A DNA stretch of 35,457 nt, taken from positions 1 to 35,457 of the forward strand of contig JAJDER010000193.1 of the NCBI GenBank assembly GCA_029259725.1, in the 5' to 3' direction. The notes beneath the pieces are model-generated. The model ran no database searches. It had not been told where the DNA came from and saw nothing but the letters and a program-made list of their open reading frames with translations. Shown piece by piece: positions 30,003 to 35,457 of this stretch. The first letter of the stretch is position 1. Every line of letters begins with the position of its first letter. Made by a program: the position numbers and the translations under genes. Source of the stretch: Planctomycetota bacterium. GTDB lineage: Bacteria > Planctomycetota > B15-G4.

Positions 30003-32816
30003 GGAGAGCTTCTGCTTCGACTTCGGCGGCTTGATCGTGAGCTTGCCGGTGATCGTGCCGTCCGCGCCCCCGTTGCCGTCGTCGGTGCCCAGCGTCAGCA
30101 GGTACTCGCCGAACAGCGCCAGCGGCATCTTCTTGAACTTCACCGACTTCTGGTTGGCCGCCACCGTGACGGTCTCCACGATCTCCGTCGCCGCGACGAT
30201 GTCGAGCCGTTCGGGATCGAGCAGCGCCTCCACGATCGGGAACACTCCGTCCTTGCTCTTGAGCGATCCACTCACCGTCGAGTTCGGTTTGGCCACCAGG
30301 GCGATCTCGAGCGGCGCCGCCGCCGTCACCGCCGTGGGCTCCTGCTTGCTGAAGATGAGCTTGGTCAGTGCCTTGGGCAGCTTCTCCTTGAAGCTCAGCT
30401 TGTAGGCGCCCACCGAACCGTCGAGGCTGGTGATCTCGATCGCGATGCGACTGGCGACCGGATCCGCCGGCAGCAGCAACTTGTTGAGCCGCACGCTCTT
30501 GGCGGAGACCTTGGCCACCAGCGGGTCGAACTCGGCGTCCGCGTCGTCCGAGGAGCTGATCACCGAGCCGTCCTCGGCGCGCACGATCACCTTCGCGTTG
30601 AGCGCACTCTGCTTGCCTCGCTTCACGGTCACCGTGAGCTCGGTGCCGCCGATCGCGTCGAGGAACACCGCGTCCTTGTCCGCGCCGCTGCTGATCACGC
30701 CGCTGAACTTGTCCTTGCCGCCCACGGTCGGCGCCGCGGTCACGGCCCCGTCAAGCAGCCCCTGGGCACCGAGCGGGTTGGTGATCAGCAGGTTGAAGCT
30801 GCCCGGGTCCAGGGGCGGCAGGGTCAAGGTGAGCTGGGTGGCGTCGTCGAAGATCACCGAGGGAGCGGCCACGCCGCCGCTCCCGTCGATCATGCTCGCT
30901 CCGAGCTTGGCCAGGGGCGTGGCCAGGAACCCGGCGCCGGTCACGGTCACGACGTCACCGCCCGCGGTCGAGACGATGTCGGGCGTGACGGTCACGGGCA
31001 TCGGGTCGGACTCGTCCACGACGGTCAATCCGAAGGCGATCGAGTCACCGAAGCCCGGCTCGTTGGCCAGCGTGATGTCGTAGCCGCCAGGGACGAGGGC
31101 CGGCACGGTGGCATCCACGCGCGTCGCATCGATGAAGCTGACCGACGCCGCCGGCGTGGCGCCGAAGCTGACCGTCGCCCCTTCCAGGAAGCTGTTCCCG
31201 TTGATGCGCACCACGGCCCCGCCGTCGGCGCTGACCGTGGCCGGGAAGGCCGAGTCCACCACCGGGGCGAGCCCGAAGGTGAAGCCGCCCGCAAGCGTGA
31301 AGCGCTCGCCGCCGTCGTTGATGATCCCGATGTCGACGCCACCGGGTGGCATGCCCGGGGTCAGGACGAAGAGCAGGTCAGGGCCCCCGTCGGGGTCCCC
31401 GCCCGCACCACCATCGGCGCCACCATCGGTGCCACCATCGGCGCCCGGGTCGGGCACCAGCGCGACGATCGTCTCGTCGAAGAGCACCACCGGATCGTCA
31501 CCGAAGCCCTGCCCCGAGAGCGTCACGACGGTGCCGCCGCCGAAGGGCCCCACGGGTGGCTGGACCGAGGCGATCGACGGCACCACGGGGATCACCTCGA
31601 TCAATCCGGTCACGGTGTCGGTGCCGGTCGCTCCCGTGACCAACAGGTCGAACGTGCCCAGCGGGGCGTTGGCCGAGGCCGTGACCGAGATGTTGTTCCC
31701 TCCGCCCGTGGCCGACACCGCCGTGCCCCCGCTCGGCACGGAGACCGAGGTCGCGCTCAGTCCCTGCCCGAGGATCGTGGCTCCCTTCACCTGCCCACGA
31801 CGCACGATGATCGGCGTCCCCGGCGAGGTGACCTTGATGGGCGGGTTGGGCTTGGTCGTCACGAGCAGGGCGGCGACGTTGGTGGCCCCGCCGAGCGAGA
31901 CCTCGGCGGCGATCGAGCCCGTCTCGAAGTCGGTCTCCGCGAACCCGCCGGCCAGCGCCAGGTTCCCGGGCTGGATCGCTCCGTCGATCGGGCCGGCGAC
32001 CACGGTGTAGTCCCCGTCCTCGAGGCCGGTCAGCACGTAGTTGCCGGCGTCATCGGTGATGTCCTGGGCCAGCACGCGGCCGTTGCCGGAGCGCGCCCAG
32101 ACGTTGGCACCGCGCACCGCCGCACCACCCGAGGCGCGCTGGACCTGCCCCTGGAGCGAACCCGTGCCGGCATCCTCCGCGCCCGGGTAGATCAGGCGCA
32201 GCCCGGCCTTGTCGTCGGAGGAGAGGGAGCGCTGGTTCAGCTGCGTCGTGATCGAGAAGGGCGACATCGTCGCGCCCATCACGGTCGAGTGGTTGAAGCC
32301 GACGAAGTGCCCGATCTCGTGGGTGCCGACGCTCGCGATGTCGTACGTGCCGTTCGAGCCGTCGGTGGACCAGTTGAAACCGCCGTTGAAGAGGATGTCG
32401 GCGTCGATGATCCCGCCGGTGATCGTGTTGAAGCTCACGAAGGTCAACGCCAGCGTCTGGCTGCCGCCCGGGAACTCGCCGGTGGAGTTGTTCTCGTCGA
32501 ACAGCACCAGGTGGATGTTGGTGGACTCCCAGTCGGTGCGCGCCTGCTGGGTCGGGCTGGTGTTCTCGGCGAAGGAGACCGTCGCGTCCTCGACCCGCTC
32601 CCACTCGTGGAAGCCGAGGCGCAGGGCCAGGTCGTCGCTGGCGTCGGGGACGTCGGCGCTGCCCTGGTCGTTGAGCACGAAGCTGATGTCCTGCCCGCCA
32701 CCGGACCAGCGGAGCGGCGTGCCGCCCGAGGTCTCGAAACTCGTGTGCGCGAGCAGGCCGGTGCCCGTCAGGGCAGCCACGGCGAGCAGCACGGCGGACG
32801 CTCGGGTGCGCGTCAT
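29997..32816 (-). CDS. Secreted matrixin-type metalloprotease with IPT/TIG domains
   Basis: Encodes 939 aa. A signal peptide (about 1-24) precedes a metzincin catalytic domain. The zinc motif HEIGHFVGFNH gives His166, Glu167, His170 and His176, and Met184 in GATMSPF is the Met-turn. A carboxypeptidase-regulatory-like domain (about 220-300) follows. Several IPT/TIG-type Ig-like domains come next, each starting with a pattern such as PVGPFGGGTVVTLSGQGFG. One is interrupted by an Asp/Gly-rich linker (about 452-478, ADGGTDGG repeats) that may bind calcium. The C-terminal about 230 residues carry no recognised domain and end in a Lys/Pro-rich tail. The start overlaps the stop of the upstream small secreted protein by 4 bp (ATGA). 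The substrate is unknown; an extracellular or cell-surface role is expected. Confidence 0.88.
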   Translation of the reverse strand: MTRTRASAVLLAVAALTGTGLLAHTSFETSGGTPLRWSGGGQDISFVLNDQGSADVPDASDDLALRLGFHEWERVEDATVSFAENTSPTQQARTDWESTNIHLVLFDENNSTGEFPGGSQTLALTFVSFNTITGGIIDADILFNGGFNWSTDGSNGTYDIASVGTHEIGHFVGFNHSTVMGATMSPFSITTQLNQRSLSSDDKAGLRLIYPGAEDAGTGSLQGQVQRASGGAAVRGANVWARSGNGRVLAQDITDDAGNYVLTGLEDGDYTVVAGPIDGAIQPGNLALAGGFAETDFETGSIAAEVSLGGATNVAALLVTTKPNPPIKVTSPGTPIIVRRGQVKGATILGQGLSATSVSVPSGGTAVSATGGGNNISVTASANAPLGTFDLLVTGATGTDTVTGLIEVIPVVPSIASVQPPVGPFGGGTVVTLSGQGFGDDPVVLFDETIVALVPDPGADGGTDGGADGGAGGDPDGGPDLLFVLTPGMPPGGVDIGIINDGGERFTLAGGFTFGLAPVVDSAFPATVSADGGAVVRINGNSFLEGATVSFGATPAASVSFIDATRVDATVPALVPGGYDITLANEPGFGDSIAFGLTVVDESDPMPVTVTPDIVSTAGGDVVTVTGAGFLATPLAKLGASMIDGSGGVAAPSVIFDDATQLTLTLPPLDPGSFNLLITNPLGAQGLLDGAVTAAPTVGGKDKFSGVISSGADKDAVFLDAIGGTELTVTVKRGKQSALNAKVIVRAEDGSVISSSDDADAEFDPLVAKVSAKSVRLNKLLLPADPVASRIAIEITSLDGSVGAYKLSFKEKLPKALTKLIFSKQEPTAVTAAAPLEIALVAKPNSTVSGSLKSKDGVFPIVEALLDPERLDIVAATEIVETVTVAANQKSVKFKKMPLALFGEYLLTLGTDDGNGGADGTITGKLTIKPPKSKQKLSE

Positions 32817-33373
32817 CGCGCCTGCTCCGCCAGCACCTGTTGGAGGCGCTCGATCAGCACGGCGTGGTCCACGCTCTCCGGAACCGGAGTGGGCACGGCC
32901 TGGCCCGCGCGATCGAAGACGGCCACGTCGCCGAAGGAGCGCTCGACGGTCTTGGCGCCGGTGATCGGATCACGCTGCACGCGCCAGACGCCCTGCCCCA
33001 GGCCGACGGGCAGGGCGATGCCACGCTCGGTCTCCTCGGTCACGAAGAGCAGCACGTCCTCGCCGGTCGCGAAGCGCGGCATGCCGGCCACGCCGGTGCC
33101 CAGGTCGCCGAGCTCCCCGCCGGGAAGGGCGAACTCGAAGGTCTGCCCCCCGCCCACACCCTTGAACCCGGCCTCGGCCACGACCGTGACCCGGGTCACG
33201 ATCATCCCGCGTCCGTCGAGCCCGGGCTGCACGGCCACGACGCGGCCCTCGAGGATCGCGGCGGCGTGGGCGACCAACTCCTCGAAGTCGAGCCGCACGA
33301 CCGAGGTCCCCGCCGCGAGGGCGGCCAGGAGGATCACGCCCAGCGGGGCGAGGAGCAGGGGCACGCGTCTCAT
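32813..33373 (-). CDS. Small secreted protein paired with the matrixin protease
   Basis: Encodes 186 aa with a signal peptide (about 1-22, LLLAPLGVILLAALAAGTS). The mature part reads as a compact beta-rich domain with RLDFEELVAHAAAILEGRVV, then GMIVTRVTVVAEAGFKG, PGGELGDLG and VGLGQGVWRV. From memory, similar small exported proteins occur next to matrixins in Planctomycetota and Myxococcota; no function is established. The 4-bp overlap with the protease start implies co-translation, so a chaperone, inhibitor or substrate-binding role toward the protease is a reasonable guess. GAGGAG six bases before the ATG at 33373 supports the start and removes a long Arg-rich upstream extension. Confidence 0.78.
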   Translation of the reverse strand: MRRVPLLLAPLGVILLAALAAGTSVVRLDFEELVAHAAAILEGRVVAVQPGLDGRGMIVTRVTVVAEAGFKGVGGGQTFEFALPGGELGDLGTGVAGMPRFATGEDVLLFVTEETERGIALPVGLGQGVWRVQRDPITGAKTVERSFGDVAVFDRAGQAVPTPVPESVDHAVLIERLQQVLAEQAR

Positions 33374-33591
33374 GGGGATCTCCTCTGGCGGCCGGCCCGC
33401 GGGGCTCGGGCGGACGCCGACAGGCCGGCGGGGAAGGCCGGGTGGCGTATCGACGGGGCGATTATGCCGCCGTGACATCGAGGACGTGCACCTTCCAGCA
33501 GGCGAAACCAGTAGGATAGGGCGAGCTGGATCAGCGCCGCTGGACGCGGGGACCACGAGATGTCCACCACGCCGGCGGCCGCCCGGAGCCC

Positions 33592-35289
33592 ATGAGCGAC
33601 AATCAGGACCAGGGCCCGAGCCGCCCCCCGCGCCGTCGACGACGTCGCTCCGGGGGCGCGCAGGGCCAAAACGAAACGCAGGAGCCGCGCGACGCGCGAC
33701 ATGAGCAGACCGTCGGCCCGACCGACGGCGTCCCTGGTGACGCCCCCTCCGCGCGCAGTCGGTCCCCCGCCGGGGATGGAGGCGCTTCCGGACCGCGCCG
33801 CCGCCGTGGAGGGCGCGGAGGCTCGCGCCGCCGTGGCAGCGACAGCAGTAGCGGCAGCGACAACCCCAGCACCGGCGCCGGCGCCCCCGAGGACCCGTCG
33901 CCCGCGGAGCGCGAGGACGACGGCCACGGCGACGTGAGTCGCGACGCGACCCTCGACGCGGACACCGCCGAGCTGACACCCGCGGAAGCCACCCGCGCGG
34001 CGGAGGCCAAGCACCACGCCGGCCACGACGGCGGCGGGCGTGACGGCACGGCCGTCCCCGTCGAGGAGTGCGCCTTCCGCCACTTCGACCTGAAGCCCGA
34101 GCTGCTCCAGGGCATCGCTCGCGCCGGCTACCGCGATCCGTCCCCGATCCAGGCCCAGGCCATCCCGATCGCGCTGGAGGGCAAGGACGTCATCGGCCAG
34201 GCGCGCACCGGCACCGGCAAGACCGCCGCGTTCATGGTCCCGGCGTTGCAGGCCATGACCGACCGACCGGGCGCCCGGATCTGCGTCGTCGTCCCCACTC
34301 GTGAGCTGGCCATGCAGGTCGCTCGGGAGGGCGCGCGGCTCGGCCACAAGATGCACGTCAAGGTGGCCGCCATCTACGGCGGCGCACCGATGCAGAAGCA
34401 GCTCGACCAGCTCAAGAAGGGCGCGAACATCCTGGTCTGCACTCCGGGCCGGCTGCTCGACCACATGCGCCGGCGCACGATCGACCTGGGTGACCTCGAC
34501 GTCGTGATCCTGGACGAGGCGGACCGCATGTTCGACCTCGGCTTCCGCGACGACATCGCCAAGATCATGAAGGCGGCCGGCAAGCGCAAGCAGACGCTGC
34601 TGTTCTCGGCCACGCTCTCGCAGGAAGTGATGGACCTGTCCGCGCAGTACATGCGGGACCCGGTGCGGGTGACGGTCCACAGCGAGCGCATGACGGTGGA
34701 CGAGGTGGAGCAGTTCTTCTACGCCGTCGCGCCGAACCGCAAGCGCACGCTGCTGCTCGAGATCCTCAAGCGCGAGAAGCCCGAGCGCGCGATCATCTTC
34801 ACGCGCACCAAGATCGGCGCCGACAAGCTGGCCGAGGCGCTGCGCGGCCGCAGGATCGAGGCGAACGAGATCCACTCCGACCTGCAGCAGCGCAAGCGCG
34901 AGAAGATCCTGCAGGGCTTCCGCGACGGGGACTTCCCGTTCCTGATCGCGACGGACGTCGCCGCGCGCGGGCTCGACATCCCGGACGTGAGCCACGTCTT
35001 CAACTACGACGTGCCGCAGAACCCGGAAGACTACGTGCACCGCATCGGGCGCACGGCGCGCATGGGCCGTCGCGGTTGGGCGGCCTCCTTCGTGTGCCAG
35101 GACGACGGCGAGTTCCTCACCTCGATCGAGAAGCTCATCAACCAGGAGATCTCGTACGCGCACATCGATGGCTTCGACGCCGGCATCGAGGAGATCAAGC
35201 AGGCGCCGGACAAGGCCGACCTCGGCAAGTCCATGGCCAAGCAGTACAAGCGGTCGATCCTGGGCTACCGCCGCACGCGCAACCGCTGA
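33592..35289 (+). CDS. DEAD-box ATP-dependent RNA helicase
   Basis: Encodes 565 aa. Residues 1 to about 155 form a disordered tail rich in Arg, Gly, Ser and acidic residues, with RRRRRR and RRRRGGRGG patches suited to RNA binding. The helicase core follows. It has the Q motif (Phe165, Gln187), motif I ARTGTGKT (204-211), Ia PTRELA, DEAD at 308-311, SAT at 339-341, then the C-terminal RecA domain with ATDVAARGLDIP and HRIGRTAR. Unlike most RhlE/DeaD relatives, the basic disordered region is at the N-terminus and the C-terminus is short, ending GYRRTRNR. Likely roles are RNA remodelling, ribosome assembly or cold adaptation. GGAG three bases before ATG is close but usable. Divergent from the matrixin operon. 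Confidence 0.93.
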   Translation: MSDNQDQGPSRPPRRRRRRSGGAQGQNETQEPRDARHEQTVGPTDGVPGDAPSARSRSPAGDGGASGPRRRRGGRGGSRRRGSDSSSGSDNPSTGAGAPEDPSPAEREDDGHGDVSRDATLDADTAELTPAEATRAAEAKHHAGHDGGGRDGTAVPVEECAFRHFDLKPELLQGIARAGYRDPSPIQAQAIPIALEGKDVIGQARTGTGKTAAFMVPALQAMTDRPGARICVVVPTRELAMQVAREGARLGHKMHVKVAAIYGGAPMQKQLDQLKKGANILVCTPGRLLDHMRRRTIDLGDLDVVILDEADRMFDLGFRDDIAKIMKAAGKRKQTLLFSATLSQEVMDLSAQYMRDPVRVTVHSERMTVDEVEQFFYAVAPNRKRTLLLEILKREKPERAIIFTRTKIGADKLAEALRGRRIEANEIHSDLQQRKREKILQGFRDGDFPFLIATDVAARGLDIPDVSHVFNYDVPQNPEDYVHRIGRTARMGRRGWAASFVCQDDGEFLTSIEKLINQEISYAHIDGFDAGIEEIKQAPDKADLGKSMAKQYKRSILGYRRTRNR

Positions 35290-35298
35290 GGGTGAGCC

Positions 35299-35457
35299 GT
35301 GGTCGCGGACGAGACGCGCCCGGCCCGTGATCCCGGTGAGCGGGGTCCCGGCGAGCACGACGCCGACCGCGCGGCGCTGGTCGGCACGCGGGTGCAGGGC
35401 GTGGTCACCTCGGTGAGCAGCCGCTCGGTGCGCGTGCACACGACCGAGCATGGCAGT
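35299..35457 (+). CDS. Start of a protein resembling RsgA (3' truncated)
   Basis: A GTG at 35299-35301, 9 bp after the helicase stop and preceded by GAGGGTGAG, opens a frame to the window end (53 codons). After a charged N-terminal tail it reads LVGTRVQGVVTSVSSRSVRV. This fits an OB-fold start such as that of the ribosome-assembly GTPase RsgA. Too little is present to see a GTPase motif, so the product name is a guess. The frame and its position behind a ribosome-type helicase make a real gene likely. Confidence 0.45.
   Translation, partial: MVADETRPARDPGERGPGEHDADRAALVGTRVQGVVTSVSSRSVRVHTTEHGS

Noticed and set aside
29904..33704. A 1266-codon plus-strand open frame across the matrixin operon
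   Set aside because: It is antisense to two genes with signal peptides and clear domains. Its translation is Arg/Gly/His-rich without any motif, as expected for the reverse of GC-rich coding DNA.

Overview
This is a high-GC (roughly 70%) bacterial chromosomal segment with tightly packed genes and strong G/C third-position bias. A signal-peptide-bearing beta-barrel of the alginate-export family ending in Phe, a lipoprotein with a lipobox, and several Sec-exported proteins point to a Gram-negative-type (diderm) envelope. Secreted matrixin/IPT proteins, tandem secreted orphan families and many uncharacterised proteins resemble environmental Planctomycetota or a related lineage. That placement is an impression from gene content, not a demonstrated assignment. 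No rRNA, tRNA, CRISPR array, IS element or phage gene was seen.

Layout. 1-90 is the tail of a plus-strand gene. 165-3202 (minus) is an overlapping pair, DUF2868 membrane protein and DUF3482 GTPase. 3436-13424 (minus) is a heme-biosynthesis operon read hemA > hemCD fusion > hemL > histidine kinase > OmpR-type response regulator > hemE > hemN > hemY. Most junctions overlap by 1-8 bp or are 3 bp apart. Together these enzymes carry glutamyl-tRNA to protoporphyrin IX, except for porphobilinogen synthase (hemB), which is not here; ferrochelatase is also absent. Just upstream of hemA lies a direct repeat matching the PhoB box (CTGTCAT-N4-CTGTCAT). The two-component system inside the operon could therefore be its regulator. 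A 13-unit hexanucleotide repeat separates this region from an alginate-export-type porin gene.

15258-23576 holds a CBS-domain protein, a group II PLP decarboxylase, two secreted paralogs (505 and 522 aa) that look like catalytically dead gluzincins, and an orphan HigA-type regulator between them. An EboE-like TIM-barrel protein and a divergent thiol dioxygenase with a clear sigma70-type promoter follow. 23647-26444 (minus) holds a DUF2959 lipoprotein, a GlsB-type membrane protein and an aldehyde dehydrogenase.

26667-29914 is the most accessory-like part. It has a frame-disrupted secreted gene, a previously unmarked 42-aa exported peptide coupled to an unknown 338-aa protein, a palindromic GGTACC operator-like cluster, a divergent unknown protein, and a DUF1572/DinB-type protein. 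29997-33373 is a two-gene operon of a secreted matrixin metalloprotease with IPT/TIG domains and its small secreted partner. The window ends with a DEAD-box RNA helicase and the start of what may be rsgA.

The strongest candidates for something undescribed are the Pho-box/two-component/heme operon arrangement, the degenerate-gluzincin paralog pair, and the small-peptide module with its palindromic operator.
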